A stretch of DNA of 64,000 nt from positions 3,156,501 to 3,220,500 of the forward strand of contig NC_089768.1 in the NCBI RefSeq assembly GCF_040412425.1. The letters are read 5' to 3'. Positions 11,770-23,006 of this stretch are shown in pieces. The DNA is from Macrobrachium rosenbergii. Its lineage: Eukaryota > Arthropoda > Malacostraca > Decapoda > Palaemonidae. The notes under the pieces are model-generated. The model had not been told where the DNA came from, ran no database searches, and was given only the letters and a program-made list of their open reading frames with translations. The translations under genes and the position numbers were made by a program. Within the stretch, counting starts at the first letter, position 1. Each line of letters begins with the position of its first letter.

Positions 11770-12121
11770 CAGTGAAACCCCCGTATTTGCGGGGGATGCG
11801 TCCCACACCCCCCCAGCGAATAGGTCAAATCTGCGAATGTTTAAAACCTCTAAAAACACTTAGAACTGCCCATTTTGATAGCTTAAACCAAGAAAAACGC
11901 TGTAAAAATGCTTACACCTGAGTATTTTAATAGTTTTATCACAAAAAGTGCATTTATTCATGAAAATTATATGAAAATACAGTAATTAGTGAATATTTTT
12001 AAGTGAAAAATACCGCGAATGGGCGAATTTTCTGCAAATGATGGCTAGATATGTTCCACAGAGAAACCCGCGAATGCGTGAGTCCGCGAACCATGAGAAC
12101 GCGAATACGGGGGGTTTACTG
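11770..12121 (+). mobile_element. Tigger/pogo-like MITE with TA target duplication
   Basis: A 352-bp non-coding element with terminal inverted repeats: it begins cagtgaaacccccgtatttg and ends with the complement-type sequence cgaatacggggggtttactg. It is flanked on both sides by TA (11768-11769 and 12122-12123), the duplication of the Tc1/mariner superfamily. The TIR resembles Tigger/pogo ends ('CAGTRAACCCCCGTATTCGCG' class). No transposase remains, so it is a miniature, non-autonomous copy. A related terminus closes the dispersed repeat at 16679. Confidence 0.75.
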
Positions 12122-13880
<1,759 letters not shown>

Positions 13881-13885
13881 CACCT

Positions 13886-14810
13886 TCACAAATGAAGGTG
13901 TGCTCCTATACACCAATGTGTATCTTCATGCTCCCAAAATTCAATAGTTGGATTTCCTAACAAGTACAATAAGATAGAAAGCAAAGTTATCATCATATTT
14001 GGTCCAGGAGAGAGTGTCCCTGCCACGACAGGACTAACAGCTTTACACCTCATGCTAAACTTGAACATTTCGCAAATAATATGAGATCCAGGGAGCAAAT
14101 CCGTAAGGCTCTTAAGAATAAATTGCTGGCTATGACAATTTTGATAGAGATGTCATGATAGCTATGAAAATGGATGTATGACAGTGAGAAAGTTGGTTTT
14201 CTGTATATGGTAAATTTGTATTCTGCTGTGTCTCTAATTATTAAAATGTAAAGCAAAGGAATTTTGTTGTCTGTTTCCCATTCCCTGATTAACATCCAAC
14301 AAAAACTAGTCCCCAAAGACACCAGAGTTTACGAAATCCCTTGCCTCAACTTTGACCAACCTTATATTGGCTTTACAGGTAAATCACTCCACCAAAGATT
14401 AATACAACATAAACGTTCAGTTAGGTATGGACAACAGAGCTCAGCTATTTTTAATCACATAAATAACCAAAACCACAGAATAAACTGGAGTATGTCTCGT
14501 ATAACTTACAGCAGTAACTGTCGGTTCAAAAGCCAGATGGTGGAATCAGCTCTGATTAAACAAAGAAACACCACGAATCTTTCAAGAGGTGCCTGGGATT
14601 CAGATATTATAGATAAAATCTTCCTCCAACCAGCGATTAAGATGATAAAGAGAAACTGTCGACTGGAGTGACTTAGCAGCTGACCGATGGATCTTCTGGT
14701 ATAAATACCGTTTTTCCGTAACTTTTCCTCATTCACTATTTCCCTGAGGAGAGAGACAGTTCGATCTCTGAAATATAGCCTTTATTTTCCACAATTTGGC
14801 ATTTCTATGG
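13886..14810. mobile_element. Penelope-like element fragment, rearranged head to head
   Basis: Two parts of a PLE polyprotein lie on opposite strands. The minus-strand frame 14322-14050 has the end of the reverse transcriptase: DNKIPLLYILIIRD, TIYRKPTFSLSYIHFHSYH and LFLRALRICS, the conserved 'YRKPT...H..S.H' and 'RA..IC' blocks of PLE RT. The plus-strand frame 14264-14671 has the endonuclease that should follow it: VYEIPCLNFDQPYIGFTGK, RLIQHKRSVRYG, SAIFNHINNQNHRINW and the metal-binding E in MVESALIKQR. The tail beyond it (to about 14810) is the usual PLE 3' region. The opposite orientation means an inversion or template switch near 14300. Confidence 0.75.
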
Positions 14811-14858
14811 GCTCCCTTATATTTGATGGAATTCTGTTTTAACAGAAACTATTTCCCA

Positions 14859-14937
<79 letters not shown>
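14859..14937. repeat. (AT)n microsatellite
   Basis: AT tract of about 79 bp with one TAC interruption. Confidence 0.95.
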
Positions 14938-14942
<5 letters not shown>

Positions 14943-15215
14943 TCCCCAGTTTACTGACGGGGTTCCGTTCTTCTTGCCACTCAGAACCCAAAAATCGTTG
15001 TAAACCGGAAAATCGTCGAAAATCGTCAAAAATCATAAGAAAATCTTACTTTTAATGCTCTGGGTGCATTGAAAACGACGTAAACTGCATTATTATTGAG
15101 TTTTACATCAAAAAAACCTTCAAATTATGATTATTCTGCTGTTTTGGGGCCAAATTTCTTCCGTCGGATCGGCGTACGACACGTCGTAACCCCGGAACAT
15201 GCGTCGTACATTTTC
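14938..15215. mobile_element. Probable pogo-like MITE, diverged
   Basis: The left end, caatgtccccagtttactga, and the right-end segment, gtaaccccggaacatgcgtc, are loosely complementary and resemble the G/C-run termini of pogo/Tigger miniature elements. The interior has no open frame. A diverged copy of an unnamed element is the best reading. Confidence 0.4.
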
Positions 15216-15442
15216 ATTATTAGTTGAAGAATAAGTAAAACTTTGAAGCAAATCCCTTCATTCATAAGGTGGCTATAAGCACTTACTTTATAATGGCGCC
15301 TTAATGAAGTCCACGATCCCGTAAACTATTATTCTAATACTGTATTAATCTTTGAAATGATATTATTAATATTTCAAAGTCATCTTACACATTTTACCCT
15401 TAATAATATATACGTATGTACTTCTAACCCTTCCAGCCAATA

Positions 15443-15452
<10 letters not shown>

Positions 15453-15521
<69 letters not shown>
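15453..15521. repeat. (GA)n microsatellite
   Basis: Pure GA tract of about 69 bp, preceded by a short CA run. Confidence 0.95.
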
Positions 15522-15524
<3 letters not shown>

Positions 15525-15794
15525 TTACATCAGCTAACCCGTAATGAACCGATCCCCTCATGAGAGGATCTAAAACAGGTTTTGGGTGGTGGACGGATCC
15601 CCTCTGAGGAGTATTAATATTATGCGTCAAACAATTTGGTTGTATCAAGTGGGAAAGAGTTTCCATGACTTCAATGGCCCATAAATGAAGTGGCAATTAA
15701 AAAATTCAGCTCAGCTAAATTGTGGGTGTCCCATGGAGATTAGTATTGTTCTTGACTTGAAGGGGAATGTCTTGCTCCTCTCTCTCCCATGATG

Positions 15795-16374
15795 TCTTTT
15801 TATTTACTTGCTCATACATGCACCCAGGGATTGCTGTTGGTTTTAGTTCTTACATTTTATGATATGATGTCATTTATACTGTAACTGTAATTTTGCAAAG
15901 AAATATTAGAGAGAAACATGTATATCTCCAAAAAAAGTTATTGCATTTCCCGATCTCAGTAAATTTACGTAAATATTTGACAACAAATATACTCAGGATT
16001 TTTTACTGATTTTAGTTCTTACCTGTTATGATATTGTGTGAGCTGTAATTATAATTTTACAAAATAAAATAAATATACATTATTAGAAAAACGAGTGTTT
16101 TATAAAAGAGGCCCCACACAGGGTTGCAAATGGTCACTTTCAACTTCCTGTGGAAGGTAGGGAACATTTTTAAATTTACATATCTTACACTTTCCAGTTG
16201 TGTTTTTTTCTTAAATTGGCCAACCTTAAAGTTTGCCTGGTCAGGGGGGTTGCATGATATATAATTAGCCCGTCCCTTAAGGGTTAAACAATTAAAGATG
16301 TCAATAATACAATATACATTATGTATATCTATCAACCACTCTCCCTTTTTATCTATCTAGCTCTCACCTTTGGC

Positions 16375-16421
<47 letters not shown>

Positions 16422-16679
16422 ATTATTTTTATATTATTTAATGCTATTTAATCTTATTAAACTTAATATTAATATTTGAAAATTAGTACTGTAAATTATT
16501 ATTTTATCATAAAATGTATATGTACGTACAGTACAGTATTTATCTGCGAAAACATGAAAATACAGAATATTGCTCTATAAAAAAATCCATGAATGGGTGA
16601 GTTTTCCCACAAATAATTTCTAGATAGGTGCCACAGAAAATTCTGCGAATTGTGAAAACGCAAATCTGGGGGGTTTACT
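15795..16679 (+). repeat. Dispersed repeat, copy B with Tigger-like terminus
   Basis: The inverted counterpart of 2445-3520. Shared landmarks are caatccctgggtat-type sequence, tcttacctgttatgatat, tattaatatttgaaaatta and atgaatgggtgagttttccc. It ends in aatctggggggtttactgTA, a terminus like the MITE at 11770-12121, so the whole ~0.9-kb unit may be a longer non-autonomous DNA transposon. A GA microsatellite (16378-16418) lies inside it at the position of a CT tract in copy A. Confidence 0.6.
16378..16418. repeat. (GA)n microsatellite inside the dispersed repeat
   Basis: Pure GA tract at the position where copy A (complement) carries a short CT tract at 2758-2774, so the microsatellite predates dispersal of the unit. 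Confidence 0.9.
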
Positions 16680-16685
16680 GTATAT

Positions 16686-17832
16686 TTACAAATTAGCATA
16701 CACGGTTTTTATTGCTACGTGCAGATTTAGTGACTGGTTCTAAAATCTTGAACTTGTCATCATTGGGATGCTGAATTTCTGTCGGTGAAACGTTCTAAAA
16801 CCTTAAACATGTCATCATTGGGGTGCTGAATTTCTGTTGATGATGTTTCTTTCTGTTTACTTAATATAGTCAACAGACCATTTCTTTGTTCATCGGTGAT
16901 GTCTTCAGGACAAAACTACAAATTAACATACACAGTTTTTATTACTACACATGGACTTAGTGACTGGGTCTAAAATTTCAAACATGATATCTTTGGGGTG
17001 CTGAATTTCTGTTGGTTGGCGGGTCTCAATGTCTCGCTGGTGGTCTATGTGGGTGCAAAGGCATTCCTGGTGTTCCATAGGACATGCCCTATGCCACGGT
17101 ATGTAGCAAAGTGTATGTGCAAGGGCTTGATTCCCATCTCTTGCCAATAGTCTGTCTCTCTTCAGCTTCTCATAGATGTCCTGTGGTTTCCTTGAAGAGG
17201 GGAGGATGAAGTCTGTGATCCTCTTTTTGTTTACTGCAGGCCATTTTTAATTTCTACTTGAAGCTTCTGCTATTTGCAATCTGTGGAATTGGGCTTCTCT
17301 ATGAACGATCTCCGTGCTTTCTACTAATTCTTCACGAGTAGGTTTACGGTCTTGGTCATCTAGGTAGTGTTGGAATATTGCCCCTTAGTTACAGTGGGCT
17401 TGTAACTGCCTGTGTAGAATGGCAATGGTGAGACCTATGTAGCAATTACTGAGGGACTGACTTATCCCTGTGGTACATTTAAATTTATAAATGTTGGTCA
17501 ACTCCAAAATCTATCAATGGGGTGCAGTGCTATTTTGCATTATAAGGGTGCTGGCTAAGTTTGGGTGGCAGTAGGAAAGTAAGGTGTTGCCCTGCTGGCA
17601 ATATCCTTTTCATGGCCTTGACCTCATCCTTGAACTGGCTGTGATATGCAGCTTTGTAATACAATATGATGTTTCCTGGTGAGGTCGGTATTGTCACTGG
17701 GGTGCTGGCATACACATCCAACCTATGCCAGCACCCCGATGACGTCACTCTAAAAATTTTAGGCATAGCTGCTAAGTTTGCATGTAGTAATAAAAACCAT
17801 GACTGTTAATTTGTAATTTAGTCCTGAAGACG
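16686..17832 (-). mobile_element. Penelope-like element fragment with GIY-YIG endonuclease
   Basis: On the minus strand the frame 17766-17530 has the post-RT segment (FKDEVKAMKRILPAGQHL, PPKLSQHPYNAK). A broken frame through 17500-17270 then shows the endonuclease core: NCYIGLTIAILHRQLQAHC, the helix with QHYLDDQDRKPTREELVEST, and RLQIAEAS with its metal-binding glutamate. The C-terminal frame 17147-16923 continues to a stop. A ~65-bp segment at 17770-17832 is the inverted complement of 16905-16965, and another copy of that segment lies at 16686-16786, so the fragment carries inverted and direct terminal copies as PLEs often do. It is a relic with several stops. Confidence 0.7.
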
Positions 17833-17975
17833 TTGCCATGGAGTGAGGAAAAGGTTCATCAACTATAATAAATGGAAAGCTTCAAAAGTCAATAATTTTT
17901 TCTTATTCATAAGTCTAGATAAAAAGATAACACCTGCAAATAATGCCACTGACTTCAACAGGAATTGTAACTTTA

Positions 17976-18210
17976 CAGGCAGTCCCCGGTTAACGGCGGG
18001 CTCGGTTAATGGCGATCTGGTTTTACAGCACTTGTCTAGCAACGAAAATTGGCAATTTTTGGCGCCGAAAATCTCCAATTTCCGCTTATTGGCACCAATG
18101 CATACCTAACAGAGGTGCCGATAAGCCCCGAAAATCGCTGAAAAAGCGCTGAAAACAGTTATCATCAAACCCTAAGAACAGAACCCCCAACGATAACTGT
18201 GGACTGCCTG
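17976..18210. mobile_element. Tc1/mariner-superfamily MITE, 235 bp
   Basis: It starts caggcagtccccggttaacg and ends cgataactgtggactgcctg, a terminal inverted repeat, and is flanked by TA on both sides (17974-17975, 18211-18212). The non-coding interior is rich in short hairpins such as ttggcgccgaaaat. The termini are of the pogo/Tigger type. Confidence 0.75.
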
Positions 18211-18254
18211 TATATGTATATATGTATATATATATATATATACATACAATTACA

Positions 18255-18324
18255 TACACACACACACACAAACACTTTCACAATGCAGTACAGTAATAAG
18301 TTCATTCTGAGAGCTGCTTTTATT
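18255..18324 (-). terminator. Candidate poly-A signal and GU-rich downstream element
   Basis: On the minus strand, AATAAA occurs at 18324-18319 within gggggaaataaaagc, followed about 40 bp later by a TG-rich run (complement of the CA tract at 18256-18280). This is the layout of a metazoan cleavage/polyadenylation site. It lies about 930 bp downstream of the RS-domain exon on the same strand, so it could end that gene or a short isoform. The sequence between is U-rich in the sense direction, like a 3' UTR, but the last exon's acceptor was not identified. Confidence 0.35.
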
Positions 18325-18329
18325 TCCCC

Positions 18330-19250
18330 CAATTGAAAAACCAATTGTTAAAAAAAAAATTCAAGAACTGATCTATCTACAAAATGCGAACCTGAACCTT
18401 GTACTTCTATAACAATATGGTATAACCAAATTCTGATCTTGAGACCAAACAAAATGTTAATATCTACACTTCACCAGCTAAATATTATTACCTGTTTATC
18501 TTGAGATGCAACAGTGAATATGGATCTTGCAGGCAAAGCACTGCTAAAGAAGCATTCTTAGTCAATCTCCCATTTTCTTGCCTCTGTTTCTTGTTGCAGT
18601 TAGTACACAGCTTGATCTTCAACAAGTTTTCATGTGGATGCTACTGCATTCCAGTTACTAGATTTAAGAAAAAATTATCAAAACAGTATACACAACAGTT
18701 ACTACTCTTGATGCCCTCATGCAAACTGTTTTACAAACATGGCTGTGAAATATTAAGTAATAAACAAGTGCTAAGGCAACTGCTGCACATGATCCTTCCT
18801 TTTAAGCTGGTATTTCGACTAATACCATGCCTAAAATATCTTCTAAAACTGCCCTTAAAATCTAATGTTGCAACCATGAAGATCTAATTACCATTTAATA
18901 AGATTCATAAGTATATCAACTTACACACTCAAAACATGATCAATGATACTGAGTGAAAGCTCATACTGTAAGCAAGAAAACTGGTTAAAATTTAAAACTG
19001 CAGGTTAGTTCAAATGAGAAATTTAACTACTTGACATGAACATGTAAATAGACCATGCATCTACCTGTAAAATGTTCCTAAATTCTACAAACTGCAAGCA
19101 TAATATTCAAGTTATACAGTTTTGACTATTACAACACAGAATATAATACTTCAACCATCTTTCAACAGGCCTTAAGTTTAGGAATGACCGAAATAGGAAC
19201 AGATTTAGTCTTTGGTTAATTAATTTTGAGATATAATGAAACCAACTAAC
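18330..19250 (-). other. Intron or 3' UTR sequence downstream of the RS exon
   Basis: No repeat family is recognised and no long frame with motifs. On the minus strand it begins with the donor gttagttgg and ends at the candidate poly-A signal. It is one of the few repeat-poor stretches in the left half of the window. Confidence 0.35.
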
Positions 19251-19378
19251 CTGCTATATGAACGTCTTCGTCCTGCTGGAGAACGGGAATGGGAACCCCG
19301 TCTTGACTCAGACTCCAGGCGTGACCTAGAGCGTGACCTTGACTGCGGAGATCGGCTGTGTCTCTCCCCCTCCGGACT
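19251..19378 (-). CDS. Internal exon of an arginine/serine-rich (SR-type) protein
   Basis: This 128-nt minus-strand exon is open in one frame for 42 codons plus two bases. It encodes SPEGERHSRSPQ, then an RS run (SRSRSRSR), then SHSRSPAGRRRSYS. The acceptor is tttgctgacag|AGTCCG (19379/19378), with a polypyrimidine-like stretch and a ctaat branch candidate about 25-30 bp upstream. The donor is agcag|gttagt (19251/19250). The in-frame upstream intron has stops, so splicing is required. RS domains mediate protein contacts in splicing factors and regulators; TRA2-like proteins begin with such a segment, but other SR families fit too. The phase-0 entry would join the candidate ATG-GAG first exon at 35429-35434. 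The upstream intron then holds both DIRS elements. Confidence 0.6.
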
Positions 19379-19418
19379 CTGTCAGCAAATAACACCGATT
19401 AGCTGAAATTAAAAAATA

Positions 19419-19510
19419 TAAATTTTCATGGTAATATAAATTTCCATAATTAAACTTATCATTTGGATACTTACCTCCCATTAAAGATAGCTTATATCTC
19501 TGTGCTGATA
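19419..19510. repeat. DIRS-type terminal repeat fragment
   Basis: A stretch ending tcatttggatacttacctcc resembles the terminal repeat of the DIRS-like module at 13273 (shared ttggatacttacct and AT-rich outer part). It is a partial copy with no partner nearby. Confidence 0.4.
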
Positions 19511-19644
19511 GGCAAGTTGGCATTCAAACAAGGAAGAAGATCACTAGGCTGACCCAGACGACTGTCTACTGTACTTCATCAGCTCTCCATAAAGTGTGTT
19601 TCAAATGTTTCAGTTCTCATCCGACATATGACATTTTTATGAAA

Positions 19645-19928
19645 AAATGACATATTTATATTAAATAAATTTTTATATATATTACCGAACAACTACATAG
19701 CTATTAGTATCTACTTTACGCAGCAGCTCAAAATTTAAAACTTGCGGTAGCACACTTTTGTTTTGGGTGTACAGTAGTTATACTGCCCCGCCCACTTTTG
19801 GGGAAGATAGGTACAACACAGCTAAAGAGCTCAATTCGTTTATGCTCTATATCCATGAGAGGGGAAGAGGGAGGGATCTGATCCTGTAATTATTTGTTAA
19901 GTATGTATAAAACTTTATTTTAATATAA
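19645..19928. mobile_element. Short TIR element, possible solo DIRS terminus
   Basis: Imperfect inverted ends of about 30 bp (tatattaaataaatttttat near 19655 and ataaaactttattttaatat at about 19907-19926) enclose about 285 bp with no coding capacity. Its length and layout match the right-terminus modules of the neighbouring DIRS elements. It abuts the outer DIRS element directly. Confidence 0.4.
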
Positions 19929-20163
19929 AAATCACAATTTCTGAAAGTAAATTGTATTTTTCCTAACTATACAAACCTGAGGTCCTTTACATTAGGAATT
20001 ACTTTCAGCGTAGGCTGGAAACGGCCATTAACTCTTGAGCAAGGTGGTTAGGCAATAACTACCGCCAGGTAGGAGGGAATACCTGCCTGCCCGGATGTCA
20101 ACATTCCAGTTTGCCTTTCGGTCCAGGTTCAGATTGAGGGGTGGCATGAGGTAGGCATAATAT
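19929..20163 (-). repeat. Outer DIRS right terminal repeat
   Basis: The plus strand from 19929 (aaatcacaatttctgaaagt) through ggtcctttacattaggaatt, ttgagcaaggtggttaggca and gcctgcccggatgt is the inverted complement of 33706-33865 for most of its length. The outermost ~55 bp are not shared with the left repeat but reappear inverted in the internal complementary region. Confidence 0.75.
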
Positions 20164-20270
20164 GTAATGTAAAGGACGGCAGGTTTGTAGAGTTAGGATA
20201 AATACAATTTACCTTAAAAAATTGTGATTTGTTCCGACACAACATACAAACCATCGGTCCTTTACATTAA
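20164..20270 (-). repeat. Outer DIRS internal complementary region (ICR)
   Basis: The first half (20164-20230: gtaatgtaaaggacggcagg ... aaattgtgattt) is the inverted complement of the element's right end. The second half (20231-20270: gttccgacacaacatacaaa ... cctttacatta) is the inverted copy of the left end at 33826-33865. A join of both termini in an internal site is the diagnostic ICR of DIRS elements, thought to template circularisation. The join is at 20230/20231. Confidence 0.75.
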
Positions 20271-20904
20271 GAAGACTCACTGGTTGGAGGGAGGAATCTG
20301 AGTGAGTCTCCTGAACTGACTGGAGTTCTGCACACCTGGGCTACTCCTGGTCAAAAGAGCGAGGAGGAGTACTGTGCCTCTGACATATTGAATGGAGTAG
20401 AGACACTACAAGATCAAATGTCATATACTGGACCTATTCGCATGAGTAAGGAAATGTAACTCATACGAAATAGCTTGGGAAGAATCTAGAGCTGTAGGCA
20501 ATAAGGAAAAGCCAATTCCCTTATTGCCAGTCTACCCTTCCTCCCCTTACTAGAGGAAGGAGCGGAATTGCTTCTATGATTCTAGAAGAAAACTATAACG
20601 GGTGCTCGATGCGTAGTCTTACCGCACCAGCGCCAGATCCAGCAATTATCGGTTCAAGTCCTATTCTCATCCTGAAGGAGAAGTAGGAGGATGGGGAAGG
20701 AGGAGGAAAAGAGGCCAGTCACTCTCAGTATCCTTCTTACTTCCAGAACCAACACCTTAGGCAAGATGCTACTAGTCCTCTTGAAGGAGCCGGGTAAGAA
20801 AACACAACAGGGCCAGGGAAAAAAGGTTCCAAGGGCCTGTGGGCAAGACCACAGGAAGACAAGTGTGTGGTCTATGAGGCCACATCTTGCTTCCAGACCG
20901 ATAG

Positions 20905-21153
20905 CACTCTGCAGGGCCCGAGTTCGAATCTCTGGCTGGCCAGTGAAGAATTAGAGGAATTTATTTCTGGTGATAGAAATTCATTTCTCGCTATAATGTG
21001 GTTCGGATTCCACAATATACTATAGGTCCAGTTGCTAGGTAACCAACTGGTTCTTAGCCATGTAAAATAAGTCTAATCCTTCGGGCCAACCCTAGGGGAG
21101 CTGTTAATCAGCTCAGTGGTCTTGTTAAACTAAGCTATACTTAACTTTTTTTT
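20905..21153 (+). mobile_element. tRNA-derived SINE copy with target duplication
   Basis: A 5'-truncated SINE that begins just upstream of a B-box (gagttcgaatctc) and runs through ttagaggaatttatttctgg, gttgctaggtaaccaactgg and ctgttaatcagctcagtggt to a terminal T8 run. An 11-bp direct repeat, cagaccgatag (20894-20904) and cagaccgacag (21154-21164), flanks it as the target-site duplication. It interrupts the outer DIRS recombinase region. A second, longer copy of the family lies inverted at 30838-31115. Confidence 0.85.
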
Positions 21154-22132
21154 CAGACCGACAGAAACTTCTGGAATGCGAGGGTGGACCAAGCCACTGA
21201 TTTCGTGAGCTCTCGGGTGGAGAGTACCGGTATCGTCATCGCCAGCTGCCAAGTACCTCCTTCGATCACTTCATGAAGCCAGGAGAAAGATGTGTCCTTA
21301 GACACTTCTTCCTTGGGAGAGATAGTACTAGCGAAAACGTCGACGACATCCAGGTTAGGAATGTCGAGCCTTTTCAGAAAGTACCACAGCTCCCTAATAG
21401 GACAAAGTAACGACTGATCTGGATCACTGATACAAAGTCCAAGAAGGAGGGGAACAAGAAAGACTCGAACCCGACAATAGATGCCAATGGATTCAGAGTC
21501 CACTTACGACATCCGAGAAGGAGTCGAGGTATTGATCTCCTTCACCAGTTCTTCCATCTTCTACGCCAAGGCCGGAGCGAGATGAGAGATGGTCCTAAGA
21601 GGGCACATCTCTATCCGACGACTCTCGTAAGGGCATGTGCAGAGCACGGGACAGGAACCCTAAACAAGAGTCACATGCCACCCAGGGAACAGTTCCCTGG
21701 AACAACAAGACTGAAGACGCTTCTCACCCGTAGCTAAATCTCGACTGAGGAGAAGAAGGCTACTTCAGATAGAAGACTAGGTCGCAAGGGCCTATGTTCT
21801 TCACAAATGAAAGGGAGTGAAGAGACCTTTGGGGGAGAAGACAAGTCCAGACTTGAAGAGCGACTCTGACCCAAGAAGAAGTTCCGTCAACGACACCCAC
21901 CAGTGAAGACAGATACAGTCCCTGGGACAGTGTTGCAGGGGACTTCAAGAGATATCCAGCTATATCCGTTGCTGCTCAGCAAGAAAGCCTGTGCTTGCAA
22001 GGAAAGCTGGAAGGTCTCCCAGTCCTGAACACACAGGGATGTACTGCCTGAAGATCTGCTTCTTGTGTAGCTGCTACAGGAGGTTGGGTCAAGCAGAACT
22101 CTTCTCGATGCCTCGGCTATCAGGTCGGGCAA
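21153..22132 (-). pseudogene. Outer DIRS tyrosine recombinase, decayed
   Basis: Minus-strand frames show pieces of a DIRS tyrosine recombinase, the enzyme that would integrate a circular DNA intermediate. The N-terminal part is the frame at 22132-21887 (LIAEASRRVLLDPTS, VQDWETFQLSLQAQA), like the arm that starts 'S.YRSRW..FQ'. The C-terminal part at 21503-21153 has SLLCPIRELWYFLKRLDI, SKDTSFSWLHEVIEG and RELTKSVAWSTLAFQKF, where the family H-x-x-R box would be; here it reads RELT, so the catalytic histidine and arginine are lost. The catalytic tyrosine region is cut off by the SINE side. Non-functional. Confidence 0.65.
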
Positions 22133-22298
22133 AAGGTGAAGTCTTCCAGCATTTGTCTGTAACTCGGGGTGAGCGATGCTTGTGAACCCCTAGTGAAACA
22201 GACAAATATGGAGGGAAAAATGTAAATATTGAATTTTTCCCCAAAAAGACAGCATGCCTTACCATAACAGCCTCTGGGTCTGGTATGAAGGAGCAAGA

Positions 22299-22533
22299 AA
22301 AATGATATTTTAATGATAAAATAAAGTTTGTTCATACTTACCTGGCAGATATATATATAGCTGTATTCTCTGTTAGTCCGACAGAATTTCAAAACTTACG
22401 ACACACGCAGTGGGAGATCAGGTGGTTAGTACCCATTCCCGCCGCTGGGAGGCGGTATCAGAACCATTCCCATTTTCTATTCAGATTTTCTAGTGCCACT
22501 GTCTCCTGAGGGGAGGTGGGCGGGCACTATGAA
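22299..22533 (-). repeat. Inner DIRS right terminal repeat
   Basis: The plus strand starts aaaatgatattttaatgata and then, from about 22330 to 22490 (cttacctggcagatatatat, tagtccgacagaatttcaaa, aggtggttagtacccattcc), mirrors the left repeat at 28690-28851. The outermost ~30 bp are unique to the right end and reappear only in the ICR. Confidence 0.85.
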
Positions 22534-22632
22534 TATATATATCTGCCAGGTAAGTATGAACAAACTTTATTTTATCATTAAAATATCATTTTGTTCATGA
22601 GACTTACCAGTCAGATATATATATAGCTGAAT
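22534..22632 (-). repeat. Inner DIRS internal complementary region (ICR)
   Basis: Bases 22534-22592 (ctgccaggtaagtatgaaca ... aaaatatcatttt) are the inverted complement of the element's right end. Bases 22593-22632 (gttcatgagacttaccagtc agatatatata) are the inverted copy of the left end at 28812-28851. The join lies at 22592/22593. This two-part complementarity is the hallmark of DIRS elements. Confidence 0.85.
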
Positions 22633-23006
22633 ACCACCATTGGAGGTGGGTACAGACAGAATAGGATTTTGGAAAACACACTACATGTAGGTGAAAGATA
22701 CTTTGGTTCCTTACCTGTTAGCATAGCTGACTTCGTGATTACTGTCACCCAAGTCCGCTTCTGCTTAACTAGAGTCTCCAGCAAGGGTGTGACCTGTATA
22801 GCTGGTGAGTTCTAGATGCTCTGTCAACGGGGGCGTGACCACAATGTGACTAGACCATATTGACCATACAATGAGGGCAAACGAAGTAAAAACCAACCAC
22901 CTGACCAAGCCTAACTAAGTTAGGATAACGCAACTGAAGCTAACGAGTGGGAAGTCCGCCACAGGCAGTCGACCCAACAACCGTAAAAACACTATCCAAC
23001 CATTTT

